Assembly (NCBI GenBank): GCA_036897095.1
Contig: JAYMSP010000064.1
Location: 1-64,000 of the forward strand
Origin: Plantago elongata
Taxonomy: Eukaryota > Streptophyta > Magnoliopsida > Lamiales > Plantaginaceae
DNA: 64,000 nucleotides
Direction: 5' to 3'
Below, in pieces: positions 47,401 to 59,708 of the stretch. Position numbers and translations under genes: made by a program. A model generated the notes under the pieces. It searched no databases. It was given only the letters and a program-made list of their open reading frames with translations, and was not told the origin of the DNA. Position 1 is the stretch's first letter. Every line of letters begins with the position of its first letter.

Positions 47401-49251
47401 GATCCTTCATGGATTATATTACACACCTCTTTCCACTTGGCAATGAGGGGCTTCGAGAAAGCCTGAACATGCGAGAGAGAAATCTCCCTGGCTTCCTGAT
47501 TTAATTACACAACATAAATTTAACTCGAACAAGTATAAAGACAGATATTTCAAGAATTATATGAAAACGGTAATCAAGGACTCATAAAAAGACAACCTCA
47601 AGTCCTTCGACGGTCTCTCTGTAACCAGATAGGGCATACTCGCGTGTAAGAGTCTCCTCGGGACAAGTTGGAGTTTGTGGGTTGAAATCAGGTGGGCCAA
47701 GTCTGACATCATTTAATATTATGAAGTTACTATATATTGCAAAATATATGAGAACAGTTACAGATATAAAAATGGGTGAAAAAGAGAACTAACATGAGAC
47801 CATGTCCAACAATCATTGCACTTATTTGAGTGAATATTCATACGTTACATTTGGGAGAATATAAAAAACTTATAATATAAAGAAAGTAAAAAGGAAAAGG
47901 TAATCTTGCTATTCGCCATTGAGAGAGTTTGTGTTTAGCATATATAGGTTAAACAGCACTTACCTTGGATTCAACTGTTCCTTATCGCATCTAGCTTTGT
48001 ATGGAGTTACCTGAGAGGAGCGCCTGAGAGAAAAAGAAAAGTGTACTGTTTATAGGTGAACATGAATTTGATAAGATTTAATAAAAGTACACCGGCAATG
48101 AAATAAGCACAATACGATGCATCTGAGAAATCACGACCACCTACTAATCAGGACAATTACTGTAACTCCGTAACTGACCACTTATCCATTTCCCACAATA
48201 CAATATGCTTCAAATTAAGGCAGTGAATCATATGAAAGAGTGAAACAAATAACAGAAGCCAAGCAAATATGACCCAATGTTCCTAATATAAATTTTCTTA
48301 GGAGCGTGTGGAACTATACATGTACGTACAGAGGTACCTCTACCATCTCATTCTTTATTCATTACTTAGGTTTTTCATTTACGTAGCAAACACTAAGTGT
48401 AAAGTACCAGTAATGCTAGTCCAAGATTATTTTGAAGTCTGTCCTGCATACATGACCAACTACGATTTTCAGGAACTTGGAATTTATTACTGGGCTGGGC
48501 CAAGAAATATATAAACTAAGTAAATGAAATCAATCCCAACAAACACACTGACTGTTCCTATGTGGTCCTAATTTTCTCAAAATCCAGCTCACAAAAGCTT
48601 CAATATCCACTACAGCTGTACGGATAAAGCTCACTTTAGAACAATTTCACAATTACTAATTCGCGACATAGAGTTTCAGACCACATACAGTGTAATAAAA
48701 TATTCAAAAATACAATGTGAAAAATCATACACAAAATAATATGAAAAATATGCACGTATAATAATTTTAGACATCAATTTGGTAAGCGCTTTACGGCATT
48801 CACGCGTCTCTGAAATATTGATATCCGTGCTTTTCCCTTTCAATCTATGTGGTCTAGCTCCAAATACAAGGAATGGTTGAAACAACCTCAGAGATCTGTA
48901 ACTATTTGGCCTTCACAGATTAATAACGTATGAATAATTACCACCTGATGTAAGGAACTGAGGCATACTAAATTGAGAGAACCTTTACGAATTGAATCGA
49001 ATCAATATCTACTCATTTTAGAAATAACAAAAGAACAAGAACCATAACTTAATAAAAATTTCAGAGGTAACAGAATCAAAACTTGTGAAGAATCGGTACA
49101 TAGTTCCATACAAAATTAATTACCTCGAATTCAGAGAGAAGTTAGGTTGCAGAGCAGATGATTCTGTGCGGGATACATCCCTTGCTTGTATCCCACTTAT
49201 CAAGCTGTTATTGACTGCACTATTGCAGTTGTTAAGATGATACCTTTGCAT
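38449..49251 (-). CDS. MED12: Mediator complex subunit 12 (CRYPTIC PRECOCIOUS type)
   Basis: Twelve coding exons (49251-49124, 48023-47964, 47702-47597, 47495-47427, 47291-47238, 47083-46976, 46643-46494, 46389-46045, 45937-43677, 42775-40235, 39583-39259, 38892-38449) give 2,196 residues, near the roughly 2,250 of Arabidopsis MED12. It starts MQRYHLNNCNSAVNNS, has the Med12 region AGQVYGVPLSGALL ... FEVLIKNNVPLTRATWFIKV (about 140-225), FIQEPSPGGSDLVDNSRRAY, RKTQSLAHLAATRIEGSQGA, DCMRQTGGAAQEGDPSLVSSA, and ends VRVRRTYLTYIGTVDEDS. In Mediator's kinase module (MED12, MED13, CDK8, CycC) it activates CDK8 and blocks or gates polymerase II binding in the nucleus; mutants alter embryo patterning and flowering. 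All frames join without breaks. A SINE sits in the intron before exon 10 and a 126-bp duplication in the intron before exon 11. Confidence 0.96.
39965..40170. repeat. imperfect 126-bp tandem duplication in a MED12 intron
   Basis: GGTGCATAAAGCTGAGATGC occurs at 39985 and again at 40111. The similarity extends to about 37 bases (TATGCCAATGCAA follows in both) and weakly beyond, with GTGCACAAAGTGCAC-like sequence in each unit. Confidence 0.75.
43169..43263 (-). mobile_element. tRNA-derived SINE in a MED12 intron
   Basis: Read on the minus strand it begins GACAACGAAGCG, then an A box TAGCTCAGTTGG and a B box GGGTTCGAGTC as in tRNA genes, and ends in TTTC plus an A-rich tail. It is flanked by perfect 15-bp target duplications (TTATTAGATTCAATT at 43154-43168 and 43264-43278). 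It is 95 bp long. The anticodon arm is not a sound tRNA arm (CTCCAACCAATAGG), so this is not a working tRNA gene. It has the same orientation as MED12. Confidence 0.92.
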
Positions 49252-51070
49252 TTCTCCAAATAATCATCTGCTACTCCACATGCCGCAACCAGCATTGAGC
49301 TGTAATAAATATATACCAGGCAGTCTGATATTATTTTCAACATATAGTTGTCGGAATCCCCAATTATACTTGACTAAAATTACATATATAAATGAAATAA
49401 ATAGACCATGCATATGGAACAGGCGTAAAAAATATCCGGTCGATACATATAAATGCAAGAGTAATTATCTATAAATAGATGACAATTTTGCAATTTAAAA
49501 TGATTGTTATTGTCCATGAGCATCACATGGACAGCAGGGCACTTTATGAGCTCCCTTAGTATTAGTGATGCCAAATTTTTTTACTCTAAGCTCATGTATT
49601 ATATAAACATACAAAAAAATATATATAATAGAGTCTTAGATAGAGGAATCTATGTAAACAAAAATAAAAAAAGTTATACGACTGGATAAACTGGATCTTT
49701 CATTGTACATAACAAAAGGAAACTGAATGTGCAACATCTACATTCAAACATAGGAGATAAATCATTGCCGTTTAAAGTTCAGTTAGCTTTTCAATCAAGC
49801 AGCAAATAATCAAGTTAAGAATACCCCGGGACTCTTAACCTTCTTATCAAGGTTGTTTGTTAGTCTAGGAATATATTTTCCGTAATGGATAGCAACTGAC
49901 TGTACTTAGCTGGCGAGTTAACACCCATTACACATCAGAAAGTGAAAACAATGCATAATATTCTATTAACAGGTGCAGTCATTCCGTTCTATAAAACGAC
50001 AAACAGATCCATATCTGTATGCTTTGAAGGTGTATGCACTTTTAGCTCAAGCCCATATAGTTTATACAATCTTTGTCATGTACTATTAATCTTACATCAA
50101 TAACGGCAATGACTATAAATACATTCCTCTAAAGAGATGTGAAGACAAAAGGATAACTAACAGAACTTGCCTAGTAGTTAACAGACAATATACGAGTAAT
50201 AATGAGTCATCCGGTCCAATTGTAGCAACAAATCTTTCTATTCCACTTAATGAACGCGACTAAAAGAACCCCACCGCACCCTCAGATTCAAACTACTAAT
50301 TACGCGATGCTAAAATAAAACCATTTCCCTGAACTAGCCAAGCACACGTGTATCCGAATCCGACAAATAAAAAGCACCATCAGTCCATCACAATAACACA
50401 TGGCATGCCACCCAACCTCATCTCCAGGCTAGTAAACTAAAAGCATCTACATTTGCAAACACAACCTCATCTAAAATTCAGAAATGCAAACACCAAAAGC
50501 TAAAAATTGAACTTCCATACTTAGCACTCTAAGGTAAAACCAGAACCCCGATCAAATGTTACACTAAATCAGCATTCGCCAACTCTATCCCATACACGCA
50601 GACGAGCTGAGAAGCAGCTAATTGACATCCATAATCAGCAATGAAGTAGTAAAAGCTAAGAGCTTTATGCTCCAACAAGTAGAAATGGAAGAAGAGTGAG
50701 ACCGAAATGCATACCTGACAAATAATACAATCCAATTCCAGCAAATCAACCAAACCCAATTCAACAGTGAGTGCGAAAATGGATTCAAAAGTGGAGTCCA
50801 GAGCAAAAGGGCGGAAAGCTAGGGTTTTTCTGAATTGGAAATCAAGAAGAGTCTGAATAGGGTCGAAAGAGAAAGCTACTTCTTTTAATTTCTTGACAAA
50901 TTGGGATTGGAAATCGAGAGTAGGCGAAACCCAATTCCACAAGGAACGAGGAGAAGAAGAAGAAGAATCGTAAGTGTGTCGTTTTTTTCCTATTTGAGCT
51001 GTGTTGTGTTGTGTCTGTACGTATCGATTGTATGTAAGAATGTATACGTTGCAAGAAGATATAGAGAGAG
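49252..51070 (-). promoter_or_regulatory. MED12 leader exon, leader intron and promoter side
   Basis: A leader exon runs from about 51,070 down to 50,715 (donor CAG/GTATGC), followed by a leader intron of about 1.4 kb that ends at an acceptor at 49,268 or 49,300. With the first, the exon would begin exactly at an upstream ATG (49267) that overlaps the main start. The open frames over the leader exon have no family features. The region upstream of about 51,080 should hold the promoter; no TATA box was fixed. Confidence 0.5.
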
Positions 51071-52899
51071 AAAGTGAGAGTTGAGATTTGGGAGTGTTTG
51101 ACCCTAAAAAGCTCTTCTTTCTTTGCATTTTCAAGGACAAATTTGCTCTCTTTGGCAATTCGGAATAATCAAAACTACTTCACTTCCATTGTACTACATG
51201 TGAATTTTTAGTCATAATAATGAACCTTGTCAACAAAAGTACTAGATCTAAACATTGTCCCATTCTACTTAAAATATGATTTATCGGTTTATCCTTTAAT
51301 ATTATTCGTAATTGTAATTTCAGATTAAAACGAAGCAGTACGACTAACAATTAGTAATAAGGAAGTCATTAAGGAAATTATCGAATACGTAATAAATTGT
51401 AGTAATAAATTGTAGTTATATTTCGCATATTAGACGGTTGTTGTTTCACGGCGATGTTGTGCAGGAAGAACATATCACATTGGGTTTGTAGTTTTATATT
51501 ATTCGACGTCTACTACTTTATTCAGGTTATCGTGTATGATGGAATATATGAAAAGTCGTAAATCTATTCGTTCTCGGCTTTTTTACCATGTGTCGAGAAC
51601 TTATCGTGATCTCATTTGGAGATTTGAAGTGTGAGACTCCAAATCCACTCCGATTAACACCTTGTTAAATTGTCAATGGCATCCTCTGGTGAAGGCGACA
51701 TATGTTTGCATGAATGAGGTAGTGAGCAATAATCTCGATGATGCGAGAATATGATGTATACTTAGGAAACACCTGGGAGGTTATTAAGTTTATGAATTTT
51801 TTTTGCTTTATTGGTAGCCACATGCAATGATAATGATGAGTATATTCGAACTATTAATTTGTTGGACACAATGTTATTATAAATTGTTGTCTAAACTTGC
51901 TCTATTTATGTGTGTTGCTTGAATTAACAAGGGATAATGTGTCGATGCACATGCAACATAGCCTAATCCTTGATATACAGATGCTCAAGAGTTAAGTGGA
52001 AGTGATACAACTAATTCCGTCCACCCCGGTGAATGAATTTTATTGCACACATCTTTGAAATGAAAGGACAGACAGTCAAGTGAAAGCCACCTTTTTATTT
52101 ATATATACTAAAACTTATAAGAGTCATAGTGATTAATGAGAGTCTAAGAGTTCTTCTCCAATATATAAGTGAGTTTGATTTTGCAGATCTTTTAACTCGT
52201 TTTCCAATTTTGCGGGTTAACGGGTTGTGGGTTTAAGTGGGTTTTCGGAACGGTTGGTATAAAAACCTTCTTTTTACATTTCATGTTCACTTTTTTCCTC
52301 TCATTTGCTTCTTTCCAGATTGTGGTTCACGATATTCTCCGATTGTCGGCCAAATCACTAAGAAACCCTAGATTTTTATCTTTCTACTCGTGAATCCTCC
52401 TTCTCCGATGTCGATCTACACCGCATTCCACCGATCTGCCGCCTCCTTCCGTCATTTTGAAGATTTAACCGTCAAATTCCATCTATGAGTTTTAGCCAAG
52501 CTTTGCGTGTCTATTTCGAGTGGTTGAGAAATTATCGAAAGCAGTAGCAACTAGAAGCATTCATCTATGGCAGATTTGAACACCTGCTTCTCAAATCTAT
52601 TGAGATCTCAATTTTGTTCCGTCTAAATACGTATGTTTCCTCATTTTATGCTTAGTAGTACTTTTTTTCCTGATCATTACTTATTTAATTGTTATTTTAG
52701 TGCTCATTGTTGTATGTATATCATGTACTTTGTGGTGTATTAAAGAGAGTCGTGGTGATTTGGTTTACATTCAGGAAAGCTTTTGAACTTAACTGTTTAC
52801 ATATATTATAGAAGTTATGTAGTATTATTAAATGTATATATGTATGAATGTACTATGTTTATATTGTAAATGTTGATTTTGTAGGGTAAATAATTGATG

Positions 52900-53470
52900 C
52901 TTACATATAGATTTTTTTGTATCATCGTATGAATTTTTTATTGTTTAGGTCTTTATGTAAATTGTGTATACGTGTAAATTGTTGAGTTTTGTGATTTCAA
53001 TTCTTTTTTGCTCAAGTTTCCGTAGTTTTGTTCAATCGGTATGTTTGTCAGTGTAAATTGTGCTTGTTTATACCGGAATTGTTGATGTTTAATATGTTTT
53101 TTTACTTTATCTTTTGAAGTTATTATTGTTTAGGCTTTCATATAAATGGTCTGTATTTAGTTGCGAATTGCTGAAATTTAAGGTTTCAATTTTTTGTATA
53201 GAGTATATGTAATTTTGTAGAACTTGGTTGTATGCGTGAATAGTCTATGTTTATACTTAAATTGGTGGTGTTTAATGGTAAATAGTTTATATTTTAATAA
53301 AGGTTTTTAGGTTTATCTTCTTAAAGTTCTAACTGCTTTAGATTTTTATGTAAGTGGTGTATGTATAGCTATAAATTGTTGATATTTTTGGTTTCATTGT
53401 ATAACTATTTTTGTAAAACCGATATGTTTTCATTGTGTTGTGCATGTTTATACAGTAAACTAGAAAATTG
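52900..53470. repeat. diverged tandem units of about 180-205 bp
   Basis: The series TTATTGTTTAGG ... ATGTAAATTGTGTAT ... AAATTGTTGA ... TTTCAATT recurs starting near 52,945, 53,128 and 53,332, each followed by a TTTTGT ... ATGTTTATAC ... segment. The copies differ by substitutions and small indels, so the array is old. Confidence 0.6.
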
Positions 53471-53709
53471 GCACGCAATATTCGCGTGCGAACTTTCAAC
53501 TCATTAATATTGTTGAAAACATATTAGATTAATAATAATTTTACATTATAATAAAGTTATCAATTATAGTTTAATATTTAATAAGATTAAACCATATGAA
53601 ATATTGCAATGGAAAAAGTAGTTATGATGAAGGGTAAAATAGGAAAAATAAAAGTTGGTCCGCTAACTACCCTGATCCTCTTCCCTTTTATAATAGTAAT
53701 AATAGATGT
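53458..53709. repeat. small TE-like repeat with GC-rich palindromic start
   Basis: It starts ACTAGAAAATTGGCACGC and contains the palindromic GCACGC-AATATTC-GCGTGC, then AT-rich sequence ending in TTTTATAATAGTAATAATAGATG. This is the usual look of abundant small non-autonomous plant elements; the family was not determined. Confidence 0.35.
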
Positions 53710-55520
53710 TGACATTGACACTGGTGTTCTTAGTTGATTTTTTTGGTCTCTGAATGCTTGAATTTCATAACTAATAGCATATTGTTATCATTGTGAACTG
53801 TGCATGTTTTTTTAACAATTGTTGATGTTGAACCTAAAATAGGTGATGTTAGTTGTGTTTTTTTTATCTATGGATGCTTAAATTTTTTAATTAATATCAT
53901 ATATTTATATTGTAATTATTGATGTTAAATAGGTAATGTTTGTTAATGTTTTTGTTGTATATATTAGATTTTCGTAAAACGAGTAGTCGAATAAAGAATG
54001 AGATTGATGGTAAAGACAGATATGGATGAAGGGGCCAACGGGGCATGAAGATTGTTATTGCAGATGATTTTTTTGAATATATAATTATAGTTTGTAATTA
54101 GTGCATTTGAATATTTGGTGTTTAATGAATAAATTGAATTTTATGTATGTTTATGCATATTGTGTTTTATCTTGGATAAGTAGGCTGTTATTAATGATTA
54201 TGCGTTAAACATGCACTATTATATATTAGACATAGATTATATTATATTAAACATATGCAATTTGTTCTAAAATATTAAATATATGATCATATGAATACAT
54301 AAGCCCCAATGAGCTATAAATTTTTAATTTAAAAAAATGGGTCGATCAGGCTGGGTCGGGTTGGCCCGCAAAAAATCATTAGTATAGTTTTTTATATAAA
54401 TTGCTTATGTTTGTATATTATTTACGACTCTCAATATATAATGGACTCTCAGAAGACGGACTCATTTATTTATAAAACGTCCACTTTAATTTTATGCAAA
54501 ATCTAGTATTTTTGCATAAATGAGACTTTATATACCTGTTTTGTTGTTTCCGTTAATTGTTATCTTAGAAAAAAATGTAACTTATCATCTATACGTTATA
54601 GTTTTATGTTTTCTTTAAAGAAAATTCTTAGTAATTGCATTTATGCATCATTGGTAGTATCAAAAAATAAATGTTATAATGTTTACTAAAATGAAAATTT
54701 ATTGTTGGTAGTAATTATGTCATGTTTATGGGGTGTGTTATCAACAATAACTTTTCATTAAATTCACCTTACATGACATAATTACGGAACTGAATTTTCA
54801 TGTAAACTTATATATTATTTATATAAATTATGTATGATATTACATCCAGTCATAAATAAATATGAGGGATACTCCATCCGTCCCGAATTGAATGTCCCTC
54901 CATTTTATAATTGAGCTCGAGCTTGAAATAATACTCATTTCATTCATGATAAAGTTTGTTATGAAAAATTATTTTAATAAAATTATATTTAATATTTTTG
55001 TAAAAAAGGCATTAAAGCTCGATAAGTCTCGTTAATTATCATACTTTTTTCATGTTACTCAAGTTTGAACCCGTTTTTTTACTCGTATAATCTCCAGTCT
55101 TTACCTTCTCTTCACGCCGAGTAGAGTACATATGTGAAATTGGAAAACCCATGTCGCCTCTTCTTCGCTTTTCATCTTCTATAGATCGAAAATCCTTATC
55201 GACTCACTGACAAAATCGAGAGTAGACAAAGGATCTTCGTGGTTGTTTATTATAGAATTATAGTGTAGTTGTTAGATTTAGTGTTTGGTATACAATTGTA
55301 ATTGTATAGAGTATTATAAGTTTGTTTTATAGGTTGTGTAAGATATAAATGATTGGTGTAGGTATGATGTGATTGTTATTGAGATTTAATAAAATAGATT
55401 TAATTGTTTTATTGGTTAATTATTGATATTAATTTTGTTGGAATGAGATGATTGGTTAAATTAGTTTGGAGGTGTTTGATAGTATTTGTAGATTTGTTTT
55501 TATTTAAAAAAACTAGAGAT

Positions 55521-55522
<2 letters not shown>

Positions 55523-55552
<30 letters not shown>
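55523..55552. repeat. (AAT)n microsatellite
   Basis: About ten uninterrupted AAT units. Confidence 0.9.
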
Positions 55553-55556
<4 letters not shown>

Positions 55557-55819
55557 TTATATATTCAAAGAATAATCGGAGAAAAATTATTAAATTAATA
55601 AAGATATAATCAAATAAGTATATATTCTATTCAACTGAAAATCAGTTCAATTTAATTCAACTCAACTTAATTATAATTTATATTTTACTTGACTTCAATT
55701 CAATTCACTTCAGTTTATTTTAATTCAAGTTGAGTAGATTTTAATTTAAGATTACACAATCACCGTACAAAATTAATTATACTTCTAACCTTATATACTA
55801 TAAAGCGATATTATTCTGA

Positions 55820-56010
55820 GCAAATCAACAACACCTCACCGCACCGGAAACCTTTCATTCCAAATCGGCCAATCCCTCCGCCACCGCACCGGAAACACCG
55901 CCGCCCCAACCCACGGCCTTTCAACTGTTTTGAAACCACCGCACCGGAAACAACAATTCTTCTTCTTCGTCTTCTTCTTCACGCCCTCCAGGAAAACCGT
56001 TGGACTGAGG
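55820..56010 (+). promoter_or_regulatory. COX19 leader exon with a triplicated 15-bp motif
   Basis: TATA-like ATATACTATAAAG lies just upstream (about 55,793-55,805). The leader is CT/CA-rich and has CACCGCACCGGAAAC three times (55837-55851, 55882-55896, 55937-55951), then a TTCTTCTTC run and a donor (CTGAG/GTAATA) near 56,008. The intron would end shortly before the COX19 start. Confidence 0.55.
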
Positions 56011-56875
56011 TAATAATTCTTTCTTGCTTGTTTATTGTTTTTGGTTTCATTTTAATTTCATCTGCTTTGAACGCATACCAATGATTTTCATAGGGAATAA
56101 TCAATTTTCTTCTACTTTACTTGATTTCACAATGTCAACTAATCAATACCTAGCTTGCTTTTCTAAAATTATCAAACTCCACTAGTTAAAACTTACTGAC
56201 TGTTTACAAGAATCCAATTTATGCTTTGTTTATGGTAATGGAGTTAAATTTCATCCCATATCCTGTTATTCTTTTTATGTTCTTCACAGCTCACATGCTC
56301 AACTGCATTGATTTGACCTATCCAGTATTTTTTCCTTTTGAATTTTCGCTCGATTAGTAGGTATTTCTGGGTTTATTGAATTACCTTGGTTTAAGCTGCT
56401 CTACGTTTTTGGTTTCTCAATGTATATTGAACTCGCTGGATAGGGATAGACGATGGGTTTGCTGAACTAATTGGATCATATTTTTTTTCTACAAGTGCGC
56501 AAGAGACAATCTACTAAATAATCTGTTGCTTCTCCCTGTAGTTGCAGAATATCCAACTCGGGAGCTGCTTGTAAATAGTTTCGTTCTTTCTCTCTTTTCC
56601 CCCTGTTTTTTTTGACGGTAGAAAAATGCTAATATGGACTTTGGGCTGCCTAGTGAGTTGACAAGTTATAAGTTCGTAGGATGTTATCTTACATGAAACC
56701 TTTTAGTTGATTGTGTGAATTATAAAATTGCGTTTTGGCCGTTTTTAATGAGCCGGGGGTTTGCTCGGTTTATCCCTCTAAGAAAACTACTTTGTCTTAC
56801 ACCGTAAGTTGCCTTTACCAGAATCATTCTTCTATTAAGAAGCGATTAGTAGCGGCTGGTTGAACTTGGGGAGGA

Positions 56876-57169
56876 ATGAGTGCAGGGGGAGCATTTGGTG
56901 GAAGTAGAGGGGCAAGACCAGTGCCACCTGAAAAAGGAGTATTCCCTTTGGACCACATGCATCTATGTGACTTGGAGAAGAAAGACTATATTAGCTGTTT
57001 GAAGTCAACCGGCCATAAATCTGATAAATGCAGAGACTTCTCAAAGAAGTACCTGGAATGTCGTATGAGCAAGAATTTAATGGCAAAGCAAGACATGTCA
57101 GAGCTTGGGTTTGGGAAGGAGAGTGACTTGCAATCTTCTCCAGATGAAAGTGGAAGAATCAATAACTGA
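56876..57169 (+). CDS. COX19: cytochrome c oxidase assembly protein COX19
   Basis: A single coding exon of 97 residues, the normal COX19 size. It has the twin CX9C (CHCH) domain: Cys31-Cys41 (CDLEKKDYISC) and Cys52-Cys62 (CRDFSKKYLEC), preceded by the conserved GGAFGGSRG and RPVPPEKGVFPLDH and followed by KNLMAKQDMSELGF. COX19 is a soluble intermembrane-space protein, oxidised by MIA40/ERV1, that acts in copper delivery to cytochrome c oxidase. Plant versions complement yeast cox19. The ATG chosen is the first one after the leader intron and matches the family N-terminus. All four cysteines are present; the gene looks intact. Confidence 0.95.
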   Translation: MSAGGAFGGSRGARPVPPEKGVFPLDHMHLCDLEKKDYISCLKSTGHKSDKCRDFSKKYLECRMSKNLMAKQDMSELGFGKESDLQSSPDESGRINN

Positions 57170-57652
57170 CCGAATTTTGAATTAGATTATATTGAAAAAA
57201 AAACCTTTTGCTTTGATTAGTTATGAGTTGCACATGTATTCTCTCAGTTCAGATCTTATGAACTTTGTTCTTCTAGTATCTACTGAAATACGTGTCTTAG
57301 TTTCTCTTCTGTTTAGTCATTTTTAATAAGTCGACTATAAGTGCTAAAGGACAAGGTATCTGTGATCCCTGGTGCCAAAGAATGGAATGGTCTTCCTGCA
57401 GCCGACAGTTATCTTTTATTCCAGAAGTGTATTATACATGATACATATATTTATAAATTGTTTTTGGTCAGAATGATTTTTAGTGTTAATTGTTGTTTCA
57501 TGATTTTCATCATTAAATAGCATCTCGTGTGATGATAGCATTGGGGGCTTATACTATAAACAAAAACTATTTTGGCTTGACATGTTTGCGAACAAATGGA
57601 ATTTATGTGTCAATCTGATTAGTGCGCTAGTTGATGAAGCAGGTCTACAGAA
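57170..57652. other. short intergenic between COX19 and the next gene
   Basis: Same-strand spacer of about 480 bp with the COX19 3' UTR. No separate feature was seen. Confidence 0.5.
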
Positions 57653-58579
57653 ATGACAAATAGTACGGAAACAGATCCTAAGAAGACATCCAAGCCTCAG
57701 TTGGTCAAGTTGGATAGTGCGTTTAAATTGGTAAGTTGCTTCTTAGACAGTTTATGATTTATTTACCAGCTCTAATATGTATCTCATTAGACAGGGCAAA
57801 CCCCATATAGGTTTTAGAAAAGAAGTGATTTCTGGTTGATTCTTAAAAAAGGCCTGATTTTCCTAGATAATAGGAGATACCATATTCCTCCAGATACAAG
57901 TGTTTGACATGCTCATATAGATAACACTATGTGGTTTATAATTGATTCTAATAGTTCTTCCACTGAACGAAAAGTACTGCAGAAACAGATCCATCGTTAT
58001 AATATTTAGATTTCATTCATATGAATATTGTGTTATTGTACACTCACTCTTTTCACCAAGAACAAGATTAGAAGAACTTTAGAAACTTCTGTATAAAGTA
58101 GTAGAATTAACTATTAGCATCTATACATAATTAAGTTTTGTTTGACAGGCTGAACAATGGGTTAGTTCCATGAGTAGAAGTAAATCCCTGGTGAATGGGA
58201 AACCCGTCGAAGTAGAATTGGAAGGCCGCCCGGCAAGGTCAGTTTTCATGTGCCTGGAATATTTCCGTAGAAAGAAAGTGCAACTACAAGCATGTTCTAA
58301 TTTTTTTAGCGTTTTCTTAGGCTTGGTATTGGTGCAACAGCTCCAAAAGAGACGAATGCTACACGTCCTGGTGATGCTCTTGAAAGAAAAATCATGGCCA
58401 GGTTGCAAGGTGATAAAAGAAGGGTCGAGAGGGAAGCTCAGGATATGGCGTCATCTGCAAAAAATGGAAATGATGATGAAGACAGTGAGGATGAAGAGGA
58501 AAGTAAAACGAAGTCCTTTACCAAGAAGAGGCCCCTGGCTTTTAATTCACATATACATGGAAAAAAGAAGTCGAGGTAA
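57653..58579 (+). CDS. small lysine-rich conserved protein (possibly DUF3245)
   Basis: Three exons, 57653-57730, 58149-58237 and 58321-58579, give 141 residues. The N-terminus is hydrophilic, followed by AEQWVSSMSR, RPARLGIGATAP at the exon 2/3 junction, and LERKIMARLQGDKRRVEREAQ, a basic helix. A Glu/Asp-rich run (about 100-112) and a Lys/Arg-rich C-terminus ending KKKSR follow. The W ... RLGIGA ... L ... helix pattern recalls the eukaryotic DUF3245 family, but I am not sure. The basic and acidic tail suggests a nuclear or nucleolar protein; no function is assigned. Exon phases fit and the frame is intact. Confidence 0.8.
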
Positions 58580-59708
58580 TTAGTAGTTACGGAGAAGGGT
58601 AATTAAGCATTAGGCAGTCTCTTCACAGCTGTAGCAACCATGACACATCGGTTTTGTTGTACTATTTTTCAAGTTGAGGTCGAGTGCGATAATTAAGAAC
58701 TTCTGTCATTTGGAGTTCTCACTGTTTACCAAGTTGAACATTCCTTAGTGACACCATATTCTGTTTTTTTTGTATGAAATGAATCAGTCAGGTTAACCGT
58801 CTCATGCATCAAATTTCTTTTTACATATGTGATTCGGCAAAATGCAGATGAATTTATGATGTGAATACACAGTTATGCCTCATATGGGTTTATGGTATAC
58901 AACCTTGCACTACAATGTGTCACTCGTAAAAGTAGGTATCAAGAAACGAAGCCTATCGTACAACCTCTGTACGATATGGTATGTCCATTTGCTTCATTTG
59001 AAGGCATCTGTGCCAGAAACTGTAACATGTTTGATGAATCTGTACTTACAAACCAAACTGTGTGCAAAACATACACCAACAGCTCCAAACATATGGTGAC
59101 AAAGCACACTTAATACTCACAACCTAACTACTACCTTACACTATATAACACACAAGCCCTGCTCTGCTCCTTCAGGCTAGATCCGCCAGAACCCGCAAAA
59201 AAAAAAACCGGTTTCACGGTATTACAGAGAAACAAGCATTCATCTGTAGCACATCTGTGGAATCCATTATTTCCAACTTCTAAGGTAAAAAAAAAACAAA
59301 AAAATACTTGCACACGATTGTTAAACTCAGTAGCGGTATTAGCAGTACCGAAAATACTATCTCTAGCTGTGTCTGCAAACTTGATCCCGCAATGAACGTA
59401 CGAGGACAGTTTCTGTCATGGCTGAAGCTAAGTGAATATATGCCTGTGTTCCTATTGAAGAAGAAGGGGAGCATTTCGCTTCCGAAGCAAGATGATCATA
59501 AAGCCTGTTGTATGCCTAGCTCGCACCAAATCCCCACGTGCCAAGTATCTTTCAGAACTGTGCTCTCTGAATATGGAAGTTCTATAGCAAAACTTAATAA
59601 TTTGGAAGGAAAGTAGTAGTTTTGAAAAATCGAGGCTTCGATGCGAGTAATATTATCAAAGGCGTTCATGCATTTTTCTTCACCCGAAAGCATGGAAAGG
59701 TGATTAAC
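58580..59708. other. convergent 3' region
   Basis: The 3' ends of the small lysine-rich gene (+) and the TRM gene (-) face each other here. No further gene was recognised. Confidence 0.55.

Larger units (their letters stand above)
51080..55800. other. gene-free, repeat-rich stretch
   Basis: No coding family was recognised in 4.7 kb. It contains a promoter-like patch near 52,257-52,420 (TATAAAAACC, then a CT-rich, GC-richer segment with a 26-codon frame), three or more diverged tandem units (listed separately), a GGCACGC/GCGTGC-ended small repeat near 53,470, a Stowaway-like end near 54,889 (TACTCCATCCGTCCC, only one end seen), and an (AAT)n microsatellite at 55,523-55,552. GAGAGTC motifs near 52,137 and 54,425-54,450 may mark the ends of one 2.3-kb element; this is weak. 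Confidence 0.45.

Noticed and set aside
50559-51158. 199-codon minus-strand frame upstream of MED12 as a separate gene
   Set aside because: It covers the presumed MED12 leader exon and a donor site, has biased composition and no family features.
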